Shown here piece after piece: positions 11,670-22,400 of a stretch of 64,000 nucleotides of DNA. Source of the stretch: Nematostella vectensis (Eukaryota > Cnidaria > Anthozoa > Actiniaria > Edwardsiidae). The position numbers and the translations under genes are program-made. The DNA is taken from assembly GCF_932526225.1 (NCBI RefSeq), contig NC_064038.1:4464001-4528000 (forward strand). The letters are read 5' to 3'. The notes under the pieces are model-generated. The model made no database searches, was not told the origin of the DNA, and worked only from the letters and a program-made list of their open reading frames with translations. Within the stretch, counting starts at the first letter, position 1, and each line of letters begins with the position of its first letter.

Positions 11670-13571
11670 TTAACTGACCTTTAGGGCTTGGTGTTGCGCT
11701 GTTATAAAGTCCAGCTCATCTTGTAAAACTTGGCTCATCCCCATCATCTTTCTATTGTATTCTTCCAGCTTTAGAAACAAATATATTTAAAGGCCCCATG
11801 CAGTCATGAGGGGAAGTGCTATCATAGTAAGGGCATAGCGTAGCGGGGGGGGGGGGGGTAGGGGGGGGCAAGGGTGTTGCTAGAGAAGGGGATGCTGTCA
11901 AGAGAGAGCAAAGGGGAGGGGGTCTGTTTAGGAAGCCAAATACAGTTAGTTTATGACACCTTTACCACCTGAAAATACCTACCTCATATGGATTGCAGAA
12001 CACCAAACCATCCTCAGAAATATAAAACCCATTTTTCCTTAGAACGGCAAACTTGCTGTACATTGGGTCGGCAATGTCAATATCTGACTCCTCACTGTCT
12101 GATGCGTCTGATGCCAGTGGACTTATGCAGGGTGATGAATTACATGCCTTTTTGATAGCAACATTATTATTTTCTATTGTTTTGAGTGGTAATAGATCAA
12201 TATATTTTTTCCAAGAAGCTGTTCTGTGGTTGATATATTTTTTTCGTATGGACGAATATTTAAGGAGCTCGCACAAATATGAACAACTCATTTTAAAGTT
12301 TTCATTTTTAATCCCACTATTCCAGTATGATTGAGTGTTTTTTGTTGAGTTATCATTGTCACATTCTGAGCATTTAGTGCAATCAGAGATAAAAAAAGAA
12401 ATATCTTTGAAAATTAAAGGTTCTTCAAAAGGATCTCCATTTTCATTGCATTGTTTTTCATCACTTGGATGCAATTTCCAGATAATTTGTTCAATAGATT
12501 GCAGATCCCATTCTGGTTTGAGTCTGTTTGAATCCTCATATTGCTCAAAAGATGACCACTCTGTTTTGTCCTGGTAATAAAATAAGAATTGGTTTGTTAT
12601 CCAGATTAAAAACAATTGTATCATCCTTTTTCTATCCCTGTATATTACCAAGTGTGTCTTCTGCCCCAATAGGGGTAACAAGCTACATGATGGGGGGGAG
12701 GGGTGTATCATTTCTTAGCTGAAGGAACAATGAAGAATGAAGAAAGAACACCGAGACATAAGAGACGACTCTATTCTTTATCTCAAAAAGCAACAACAAC
12801 TACAAGACTACGAAACTCGTACCAGCGTGTCTGCGCATGTGGTGTGTGACGTCACCGGAAGTTGTATAAAAATCCGGATATCGTTACAACAGAGCAACAG
12901 AGCAGAAAATCTGGAACCCAAAAGATATCTGATCCCTGCAACAATATCCCCCCTCCTCCTTTAATTCCCCCCCCCCCCCCCCTCCCGGCTCCCTCCCTCA
13001 AAACTCAAGGCACGTTCACAAGTGTAACTTTGAAAGCATTGTCAACAAAATTAAGAGCTACTTTGAAATTTTTCAACCAGTTAAAATCCACGCAAGATGC
13101 TTTTGAATTAAATATGAGATCAATTTTATTAGCCAATATTCTACTAATTGACACGCACAAAAGATGGTTTTGAATTTAAATTCAAGTATGCGTTTCGTTT
13201 TATAAGTAAGTAAGTAAATAAAGTAATCAAATCATGCTGTTGGCATGAAAACTAAAGTTACCACCAAAAATGTAGTGTTCATTTACTTTTAAACTGCTGC
13301 TGCATTTTCCCTCTGCCCCGGCCAATCGAACATTTGATCAAGTCCTACACATTCGTAGAAAGGATCAAGGAATACTAGCGTGTCGCTCCAATATAAACAA
13401 CCTAAGCAGTGAACAATATATTCGGGATCTAACTGTCGATGTCATGTCAAAGCACAGAAGAACCCAAATTTTTATATTTTAAAGAAAAATCGAACGCATA
13501 TCTCTTAAATTAAAAACCATCTTAATTAAACCTCTTACTTTATGTTCAGTCTCATCTTCTTCAGTATTCAT
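11670..13571 (-). CDS. Small acidic protein with C-terminal coiled coil, unknown
   Basis: Three exons fit in phase 0: 13571-13539 (MNTEEDETEHK, donor GTAAGA), 12570-11983 (196 residues, acceptor TTATTACCAG, donor GTAGGT) and 11768-11679 (30 residues). If the last exon is not spliced further, two more codons lead to TAA at 11672-11670, giving about 239 residues. The middle exon has a Cys-rich patch (CTKCSEC), a Ser/Asp-rich acidic stretch (DASDSEESDIDIAD) and then a conserved-looking block around FAVLRKNGFYISEDG. The last exon, starting LEEYNRKMMGMSQ, has heptad spacing typical of a coiled coil. I do not recognise the family. Alternative 3' splicing at the GTCAGT donor (11678) is possible. The start lies about 250 bp from the COX5A start in head-to-head orientation. 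Confidence 0.65.
11847..11870. repeat. G homopolymer tracts
   Basis: Runs of G lie between the second and third exons of the minus-strand coiled-coil gene. Similar G or C tracts occur at many places in this window. Confidence 0.7.
12847..12870 (+). promoter_or_regulatory. CRE-ETS-TATA-like cluster inside an intron
   Basis: TGACGTCA (12847-12854) abuts CCGGAAGT and is followed by TATAAAAA. It lies in the first intron of the minus-strand coiled-coil gene. It resembles a compact promoter reading right, possibly from an old retroelement, because no coding exon is recognisable downstream of it. Confidence 0.3.
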
Positions 13572-13821
13572 TTAATCCCAACTTCTTAGATTTATCGAGC
13601 ATCGCGAGGAATAAACCATGAAATGTGTCAAACCGTGACACATCAAAACAAGCATAACCCTATCGTCCCCGATTATCTTCCGAGCGAGTATCGATCGATA
13701 AAGCGGTGCGGTCAGCGGTGTAATGGAAGTGCATTGTGGGATACCTTCCTTGCCGGGCGCCATCTTGAACCAAGTGGTTGTGTAGTTTCTTTTGAAGTTT
13801 GAATTTATTGTATTTGTCACA
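13572..13821. promoter_or_regulatory. Candidate bidirectional promoter, COX5A / coiled-coil gene
   Basis: The start codons of COX5A (+, 13822) and the minus-strand coiled-coil gene (13571) are only 250 bp apart and diverge. The interval carries GCCATCTTG at 13759-13767, a YY1-type motif frequent near start sites of nuclear genes for mitochondria, and GCATTGTGGGA just before it. No TATA box is apparent, which fits a housekeeping promoter. Confidence 0.55.
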
Positions 13822-15570
13822 ATGTACTCCCTAGCGCTAAGGCGACTAGCTACACCATTAGCTGTTCGATCTACGTCTGCCCTGGGTAAGTAATGAAATT
13901 TGTAGAGTTACAAATTTAACCAAGGTTTTGAAATGTCGTTTAGTGCAACGGCGTGCAGAGTTGCACGTCCGGCGATTAGGAAATTATGTCTCGCTAGGTT
14001 TTACATATGGTTATTTTTTTGTTAAATATGTGAAATAAAACTAGATAATGAGTTATTCTGATGCATGTCTGGTTAATTTTTCTACTATCGCTAGCTAATG
14101 ATGTAATACTGTTCAATGTTTTGTGTGATATGCTTAATATGTCTTCTATCATAGTCTATAAATTTGTCTTTGGACAACATTCGCATAACTGATCTGATGT
14201 TAACTGATGTTAAATAAGGGTGAATTTTCAGAATACTGGTTCATGATCGCTCACAATGGAGCTTCAAACGTCATTTTCTGTAGAATGAACCATTTATAAA
14301 AAGACATTGAATGGTAGCCTATAATTTACCTTATTCTTAATTTAAAAAAGTGGTGTGACTTACAAATAAATTCTGTCGAATTTTTTTAATTTTTTTTTTA
14401 TTTGCTTTGTCACACACAAACGGCTTGTGTAAATTTAGTTATCTATAGCTATTCCATCTAGGCCTTTATGTGCGAGATGGCCCATTTGAACCCCTAGTTC
14501 TGTGCAGTACATCGTATTCCATCATCTTATAAGGCATGCACTGATGTTGGGTGCAGTATGTAGTATTCCATAATCTCATAAGAAGCACACTGCTGTTTCA
14601 GGTGTGACAGTTCGCAACATGAGCAGTAACAAACCTGTGGAGTCAGAGGAGGCTTTCGATGCACGCTGGGAAGCATACTTTAGCAGGTTTATAATGTTTT
14701 TTTTTCTTTCTGGCCTATATGCTTACTTTAATTTAACCCATTGCTTACCGAAACAGAATGTTTTCTTCGCTAGTGTGCTAAGCGACATACCGTAAAGTAC
14801 TGTAGTTGCTCTAATAACACTGAGGTGTTAATTCAATTTTTCATATCCTACTGTAGGTGTGGTGCTTTTATGAGATACATTATTTAATATCTGATAAAAA
14901 GTGTTTTTTATAGAGTACATGTCCTCCTATAACTATAACAAAGCAGGCTTTTCAATGATTAATGCTGTGACATGCAGTACTGTCATATTTGGTTACTTCC
15001 CTTTTGTCATATAATTCCCCTCAGCATTGGAATCTATAAAGTGAGACATGTTTAAGCGAGGTTCCTATTCATATTTTTACTTTAAGACGAGCTGGTTATT
15101 TAGGGGAGGTGCTTATTTTAGTACTAAAAGTGCTAAAAATTCTATTGAACAAGCATCCCAGAATCAGGATCCCAGAATATTTAGCAATAAATATAGTCTT
15201 TGTCACTCATTTTAATTTTGTTATAATGAGAGATTGTGTTAATTTAAATGGAGGCAAAGTTTGACATTAATCTTCTGTTAACCTCAATTACCCCTTCACC
15301 CTTAGACCTGATATCGATGCATGGGAGCTCAGAAGGGGTCTTAATGAGCTCTATGGCCATGACCTGGTTCCTGAACCCAAGATCATCAATGCCATGTTCC
15401 ATGCATGCCGCCGGCTCAACGACTATGGTACTACCGTCCGTATACTAGAGGCTGTCAAGGACAAGGCTGCCGGCAACAAGGAAATCTACCCATATATCTT
15501 GCAACAATGCAAGCCAGTCATGGAGGAGCTGGGGATCCTCACACCGGAAGAACTAGGCTTGGCTAAGTAG
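13822..15570 (+). CDS. COX5A: Cytochrome c oxidase subunit 5A, mitochondrial
   Basis: Three exons (13822-13885, 14602-14686, 15306-15570) join in phase to give 137 residues, close to the roughly 150-residue vertebrate precursor. Residues 1 to about 28 are Arg/Ser-rich without acidic residues ([13 protein letters not shown]...), a mitochondrial presequence. The mature part shows COX5A hallmarks in order: [60 protein letters not shown] and the C-terminal [11 protein letters not shown]. The protein is a matrix-side structural subunit of respiratory complex IV. Introns interrupt Gly22 and the Arg/Pro junction before PDIDAW. Both donors (GTAAGT, GTTTAT) and acceptors (TTTCAG, CCTTAG) are visible. 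The stop TAG lies within the first unit of a 91-bp tandem repeat. A polyadenylation signal AATAAA is seen at 18066. Confidence 0.95.
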
Positions 15571-17310
15571 ACACAATTGCTATAGATAAGGTGGGTGCAT
15601 GTTATGGCTAACTAGATTCTACTGATATAGTTAAGTGGGTTTTTGCTTTTTAGCTAAGTAGACACAATTGCTATAGATAAGGTGGGTGCATGTTATGGCT
15701 AACTAGATTCTACTGATATAGTTAAGTGGGTTTTTGCTTTTTAGCTAAGTAGACACAATTGCTATAGATAAGGTGGGTGCATGTTATGGCTAACTAGATT
15801 CTACTGATATAGTTAAGTGGGTTTTTGCTTTTTAGCTAAGCAGACACAATTGCTATAGATAAGGTGGGTGCATGTTATGGCTAACTAGATTCTACTGATA
15901 TAGATAAGTGGGTTTTTGCTATTTAGCAAAGTAGACTACACTGCTATAGATAAGGTGGGTGCATGTTATGGCTAACTAGATTCTACTGATATAGATAAGT
16001 GGGTTTTTGCTATTTAGCAAAGTAGACTACACTGCTATAGATAAGGTGGGTGCATGTTATGGCTAACTAGATTCTACTGATATAGATAAGTGGGTTTTTG
16101 CTATTTAGCAAAGTAGACTAAACTGCTATAGATAAGGTGGGTGGGTGTTATGGCTAACTAGATTCTACTGATATAGATAAGTGGGTTTTTTTTTGCTATT
16201 TAGCAAAGTAGACTACACTGCTATAGATAAGGTGGGTGCATGTTATGGCTAACTAGATTCTACTGATATAGATAAATGGGTTTCTGCTATTTAGCTAAGT
16301 AGACTACACTGCTATAGATAAGGTGGGTGCATGTTATGGCTAACTAGATTCTACTGATATAGATAAGTGGGTTTCTGCTATTTAGCTAAGTAGACTACAC
16401 TGCTATAGATAAGGTGGGTGCATGTTATGGCTCACTAGATTCTACTGATATAGATAAGGTGGGTGCATGTTATGGCTAACTAGTTCTACTGATATAGATA
16501 AGTGGGTTTTTGCTATTTAGCAAAATAGACTACACTGCTATAGATAAGGTGGGTGCATGTTATGGCTAACTAGATTCTACTGATATAGATAAGTGGGTTT
16601 TTGCTATTTAGCAAAGTAGACTAAACTGCTATAGATAAGGTGGGTGGGTGTTATGGCTAACTAGATTTTACTGATATAGATAAGTGGTTTTTTTTGCTAT
16701 TTAGCAAAGTAGACTACACTGCTATAGATAAGGTGGGTGCATGTTATGGCTAACTAGATTCTACTGATATAGATAAATGGGTTTCTGCTATTTAGCAAAG
16801 TAGACTACACTGCTATAGATAAGGTGGGTGCATGTTATGGCTAACTAGATTCTACTGATATAGATAAGTGGGTTTCTGCTATTTAGCTAAGTAGACTACA
16901 CTGCTATAGATAAGGTGGGTGCATGTTATGGCTCACTAGATTCTACTGATATAGATAAGGTGGGTGCATGTTATGGCTAACTAGTTCTACTGATATAGAT
17001 AAGTGGTTTTTTTGCTATTTAGCAAAGTAGACTACACTGCTATAGATAAGGTGGGTGCATGTTATGGCTAACTAGATTCTACTGATATAGATAAGTGGGT
17101 TTCTGCTATTTAGCAAAGTAGACTACACTGCTATAGATAAGGTGGGTGCATGTTATGGCTAACTAGTTCTACTGATATAGTTAAGTGGGTTTTTGCTTTT
17201 TAGCAAAGTAGACTAAACTGCTATAGATAAGGTGGGTGGGTGTTATGGCTCACTAGATTCTACTGATATAGTTAAGTGGGTTTTTGCTATTTAGCAAAGT
17301 AGACTAAACT
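15562..17310 (+). repeat. 91-bp minisatellite starting at the COX5A stop codon
   Basis: About 20 units with a basic period near 91 bp run from 15562 to about 17310. The first three to four copies are almost identical (offset exactly 91 between 15562 and 15653). Later ones vary (GTAGACTACACTGC in place of GTAGACACAATTGC), and a few are shortened. The unit begins GCTAAGTAGACAC, whose first occurrence includes the last COX5A codon and stop. Each unit contains ATAAG|GTGGGT, a plausible splice donor. Confidence 0.95.
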
Positions 17311-17383
17311 TCTATGAGCGAGTAGGTGTGTATCACTGCTTATTACTGTTTAATGCACTACTCTAAATAGCTGGTCTCCTTAA

Positions 17384-17629
17384 AGCCACATTGTCACCAG
17401 TTTACTTCCGGTCGATTACGCAGCAATCTCCGATGATTTTTAACTGAAAATGCGAAAAATATTTCAAAATATTGAAAGCAGTGTGTCTGTTGGAAGTTTC
17501 TTTGAGGATGTGATTGATAATTTAGAGCGGATGGCCTATTAAATTTATTGGATTCTAATAGATTCTTTTGTCTTTTAACGGTTGAGGTTTCCTTCGGACC
17601 TCCGGAAGTAAACTGGTGACAATGCGGCT
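17384..17629. mobile_element. MITE family A, copy 1 (TTAA-flanked)
   Basis: The ends are inverted copies of AGCC(A/G)CATTGTCACCAG followed by TTTACTTCCGG, about 27 bp in all. TTAA flanks both sides (17380-17383 and 17630-17633), as for piggyBac-type insertions. The interior shares GCAGTGTGTCT.TTGGAAGTT and TTCTAATAGATTCT with a second copy at 56238. No coding capacity. Confidence 0.75.
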
Positions 17630-17633
17630 TTAA

Positions 17634-17812
17634 GCCCAGTGCAAACTACGCCATCACCTTCCAGCATTGCTGGCAAATATTCTCTTGACTGACTATAGGA
17701 CAAAGGAAGTGTCAAAATGGGAAATGGACTTTCTGACATTTCCTTTGTCTTCTTTGTCTTGTGGTCAGTCGTGCAAGAATTCGCCAGCACTGCTGGCACA
17801 GTTTGCACTGGG
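17634..17812. mobile_element. MITE family B, copy 1
   Basis: The terminal inverted repeat is GCCCAGTGCAAACT at the left and AGTTTGCACTGGGC at the right, with further paired CAGCA(C/T)TGCTGGC(A/G)AAT subterminal blocks. The element abuts family A directly and shares its TTAA. Its core (GTCAAAATGGGAAATGG and the following TTTCTGACATTTCCTTTGT) recurs at 55318-55351. Confidence 0.75.
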
Positions 17813-17936
17813 CTCTAGAGGGGTTTACTATCCTTGATAGCAAGGTGCCTTTATCAAGCTGTTCTCCTTAGAGGGGGTTTAATGAGTTCTATTATTCATT
17901 TGTTCTCGTATTAACGTGTTTTTGCATTTTCTTCAG

Positions 17937-18090
17937 GTGTTCTGGCAGCTGTTTGGCAAGTTGCATTTAATGTGTGAATACGATGCCTAACATGTAAACC
18001 TAATGATAATATTATGTTACGAGCATTATGACTCAAACTATACTTGTATAATTTTACTGTAAAGAAATAAAATCAAGAGGTTGTTATCTG
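17937..18090 (+). other. COX5A: Candidate spliced 3'-UTR exon of COX5A
   Basis: A strong acceptor (pyrimidine-rich TTTTTGCATTTTCTTCAG) ends at 17936. The following 150 bp have no sustained frame and carry AATAAA at 18066. The likely donor is GTGGGT at 15591 in the first minisatellite unit, 20 nt after the stop. This would place the whole array in a 3'-UTR intron. Splicing is inferred, not shown. Confidence 0.4.
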
Positions 18091-18187
18091 TCTGCATCTG
18101 ATACATATATACTCAGCCAAGGGGTAGTATGTGTTACTGTAAATGATATAATAAATGCCTGGGACATCTATTAAATTTCGGTGGTCC

Positions 18188-18440
18188 GGGGGGGGGGGGG
18201 GGGGGGGGGTTCAAGTAGAAAATGTAGATCATTTCCTACTACGCTGCCCTTTGTATAAAAGGGAAGCGGGAAGAATTGACTAAAACCATAGAAGAGATAG
18301 AAAATGTAAAATTAACTAGAATGTCGGATGAAAGTGTTTTTCATTTTCTTATTAATTATTCTGGTAGTAACGTCACAGTGCAAAGAAAAATCGCTAAGTT
18401 TTTTATTTATTTATTTTTTTTATTTATTAGGCTTCTACCA
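18188..18440 (+). pseudogene. LINE reverse-transcriptase 3' relic after a G tract
   Basis: Following a run of more than 20 G, the plus strand encodes VENVDHFLLRCPLYKRE, the Cys-containing motif (xHFLLxCPLY) found at the C-terminus of many non-LTR retrotransposon polyproteins. A frameshift follows, and in another frame IEENVKLTRMSDES-like sequence with HFLINYSGSN continues to about 18400. It is 5'-truncated and broken. Confidence 0.6.
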
Positions 18441-19200
18441 CTAAACACATATTGAAATAGCGGTAAGGTTGACACAACAGCGCGGCTCCAACTCAAGTGT
18501 AACCCTTTTCAATAAAAGGAAAAATAATTGGCAATAACGACAACAAATGAAGGAAAAAAAGAAGAACAAGTAGTTAATAAATGAATGCTTCGCCCTCCGG
18601 GAACAATATCGCTGCCAAACTTAAACTACCGTTTAATTAGTGTGTGTTTTTTTTTTATCTTAAATATTATTTGGACGTCAATCAATATACGAGGACGTTG
18701 TATACGATTCCAAATAAAATATCTGCCTGTCTACTCTACTTTAAAAATACAACAAACCCAACAAACAAAGTCAGTGGGCTTCTAGTCTCATTTAGGATCA
18801 CGTTAAATAGTAGTCGAAGCCAAACTCAGATTAATCAAATTTGATTTATATTTCAGAAATTCCCATGTGAGGGGGGGTTTTGGGCGTTTAATAGAGGGAG
18901 CATTTGTTAGAGGGGCGTTCATTACAAATTTGTAAGCTTAGGGGAGCGTTCATTAGATAGGGGGAATTTACGGTATGCAGTGACTGGGGAAAACTGCCCC
19001 AAAGGCCTTAGTCTGTTGAATAGGAAATCGAGGTGGAAAAATATGGCACAAAACAAGGGATGGAGGAGGGGAAGGGGGTGAGGTAGCACGTTCAAATGTT
19101 GCAGGCGCTTCGAATTTGATGTGTCTAATCGAGTCTAGAGTTAGTGGGAATTCCTCTCGTGTGTTTTAGGAACAAGAGGGGTGGATCCTGGCGCGATGGA
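18441..19200. other. Intergenic, nothing recognised
   Basis: AT-rich DNA between the LINE tail and the phosphatase promoter. Only short frames are present; no domain or exon structure was recognised. Confidence 0.5.
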
Positions 19201-19202
19201 TG

Positions 19203-19275
19203 CACGTGTTGCATTGGTTGATGATGGTGTATATTTATAGGCGGTCATGAAATGACTTGGCATGACTCATTGTTA
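19203..19275 (+). promoter_or_regulatory. Candidate promoter of the purple acid phosphatase gene
   Basis: The cluster contains a CACGTG E-box (19203), ATTGG (an inverted CCAAT box, 19213), TATATTTATA near 19230-19239 and TGACTCA (an AP-1 site, 19263-19269). It lies about 250 bp before the start codon. The order E-box, CCAAT, TATA fits a rightward promoter; the start site itself is not determined. Confidence 0.4.
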
Positions 19276-19484
19276 CATACAACTAGTAAACAGGTAAGCG
19301 TCCGAAACAAGATCAACTTTTTGTAAGTACGAACCACATATTATACGGTTGCTCTGTCCTGTCCATATTGATAATTCCATTCCAATATTTCCTACTTGAC
19401 CCCGTAAGTATCATCCGTGACAGTACCCTTCGTGAAGACCGTCGGGTCTCCTAGCATGCCGTGACATACCACTAGGAGCCCGAC

Positions 19485-22400
19485 ATGGCTACATCTCATC
19501 GTGTCGTCTACCTACTCTCCGCGCTAGTGTATCTTCTGCCGACCCAAACAGCAGGTCACAATTCCCCTGTACCGACTTACTTCCATCGAACATACCCAAA
19601 TGGAACCATGGTCGACGCACGGGACAAAACACTGCGGGACATCCTACGTGAAAAGCCTCCCATAATCAAGCTAGCGCCTACAGCCAAGCTAACGGCTACT
19701 CCAGCTCTCGTACGAAACGGCGACACCGTCCAAGTATCATGGGGTGGTATCCCCAACCCGGACATCTCAGATTATATCGCGCTGTATTGCCCGAAACACG
19801 ATGATTATCATCATTATTTGGACTACTTTTACGCGAATGTATCCCAGTCATGGCGAGATGGGACAGGCTCACGTGATGTGCTCATGTATAACATGAGGAG
19901 TGACTGCGAGTTTCGCTACATTCGAGGGACCCCTCAGACCCTCGCCGTGAGTAACACTGTCAGCTTTCTGTGGGGACTGATCGAGCCATTACAAGGACAC
20001 ATCGCACTAACAGGGGATCCGACACAGATGAGAATTACTTGGGTTTCCGGTACAGGTGGGTTGCGTGACAGATGGCGTGAAGGCATTAGTCATATGACAC
20101 ACATGGCTAGTACAGTTGGGTTGCGTGACAGTTGGAATGACAGCTCTAGTCATATGACACATCTAGCTTGTTCACACAGTCTTAAAAAACCTTACAAAAA
20201 TAGTGTGGTAAAGTTGGGTTGCGTGACAATTGGAATGACAGCTTTAGTCATATGACACATGGTTTGTACACCAGTCTCGTACCCAGACGCCGCGCGATGC
20301 ATGACGGTAAGGATGCGGTTTCGGGGTCGGAATTCGCTTGACGTCTGGCAGAACTCAGGAAATATCTTGCAAGTTTTTCAAATATCTTGCAAGCAGCGTT
20401 TTTATGACCGTTTTTTTCCTTTTTTTGCGCACAAGTCCAAGGGCCTACCTACACACACTCGTTGTAAACCATTTAGTTTTATTTTCGGTGGTTCCCTGTT
20501 CACAATTAGACGATATTTTCGTTTCGTAAAACCTAAGACGGCGGACGACACTGGCGAGCTCGATACATCATTTCATGAAATGAATTTGGATGGTCTGAGT
20601 GTTCTGGCACTCATTTGAACTCATACTGCTCTGGTTGGATTGTATTTATCACAAATATACACTTTCAGATATATAATTCGAGCACATACTGTCTTTATGT
20701 TCCCTGAAGAAGCTCAATAGCGAGGAAGTCACTATTCGCACATGACCTTACGCCGAATTCCAAACTCCAGGAAAGTATTTAGGCTATTTCTGCAGTTGTC
20801 ATGTGAACATGGAATTTTACAGGCAAGAAATGCAGTATGGATAGGTCCTTCTTCGTCTGTGTAAATCATCTTGGATCTGTAATCTGCCAGTCGTTATTTT
20901 TTTTCCGTCCTCGCTTCGGGATTCCTGTGGATTTCCACGCAACAGCAGATAACGACTGGGTACGAGTCTGTTTGTACACACAGGCTTAAAAAATCTTACA
21001 AAAAAGCAAAGTACAGTTGGGTTGCGTGACGGGGCGTGACAGCTTTATTCATATGACACATGAATTGTAAAAGATTGGGTTTTAAATATAAGAGATGTTT
21101 ATCTTTTTTGCTATTTCTCTATGGCACTAGTTTTGTCAATATAAGCACACAAGACGTGATCCTTGATAAGATCCGAATTTACTCCGAGATTCGTAAAAAC
21201 AGAAATTGAAGCCGTGATTCGTGGAATCTTCTGTCTTCGTGAATCATGAAATAACAAATTTATTCTTCATTCAGTTTACACTAATAAATTGTGATTTGTG
21301 AAACTGTGATTCATTTTACAAAATAAATATGTGATTTGTGAAACTGTGATTCATTTTACAAAATAAATATGCGATTTGTGAAACTGCAAAAAAAATGATC
21401 CACGATACGTTACTGAAACCTCGCTTTACCCCTCCCCCCCCCCCCCCCCCCCACTGAACACATTGTCGTGGGATATGTGCAAGCAGTGTGTGTGTATAGA
21501 AAGAGAAATATATCTTAAATTAAAATAAATACTAATAATACTTATAAAATAAATACTAGCTATTTTAACCTACCTACCTTTGATCTATTCAAATATTGTA
21601 GATTCTCTTCCGTCTGTTTTGTACGGCGAGTCACAACCGGAAATAAGAGTCACCGGAAGTAGCAGGACCTATTCAAACGACAGCATGTGTGGACCTCCCG
21701 CGTCAAGCACAGGATTCTGGGACCCTGGGTACATTCATGAGGTGTTACTTACCGGACTACGACCCGACACAGTGTACCAGTACAGCTATGGATCTGTCGA
21801 GGTAGGGTACACTATAAGAAGGGTGTGGCCATAAGAGAAATATGGAGGGGGGGTGTATACATCTATAAAGTGCTACTTACCGGACAAGCACGGTGTATCA
21901 ATACAGCTATGGGTTCATCGAAATGGGACACTTTTGTTTAGTCAAAAAAAAATCGCAAAACTATAGAGCATAAGCAACTAGATAAAAAGGGCATTCTAGA
22001 TCTCTATGGTGTCATAAAACTTAAGTCAAACCTTTTTGGAGCCAAATGCAATTATATACGTCCTGTGGAGATACTGCAAATTTTTTAAAAAAAACCCTTT
22101 TTATTCTTTCGGAGGTAGTCAGACTGAAAATAACATAGATGGTGGGCTTCTATCGTCTCTAATAACCTCTTTTTCCCTTTTCCCTCTCCAGAAAATGAGC
22201 GCAGTTCGTTCTTTCCACACCGCCCCGATTCCAGGTCCGGATGTCCCGTTCAAGTTTGTTGTCTACGGGGACATGGGCGTGTCTGCACCCCCGGGGTCTG
22301 TGGTCACGGCCAGGCTGGCCCTCCAAGAGGTGATAGCTAACAAGGCGGCGTTCATATTCCATGTGGGAGACATATCTTACGCAAGAGGATATGTAAGTAT

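Noticed and set aside
15562..17310. CRISPR-like array of regularly spaced repeats
   Set aside because: Units are directly adjacent with no unique spacers, and the setting is a eukaryotic gene; it is a minisatellite.
20056..20255. Continuation of PAP exon 1 as a 256-codon product ending at 20255
   Set aside because: A good donor at 20056 restores homology when joined to exon 2 (ITWVSGT followed by [10 protein letters not shown]); the extension is intron repeat sequence.
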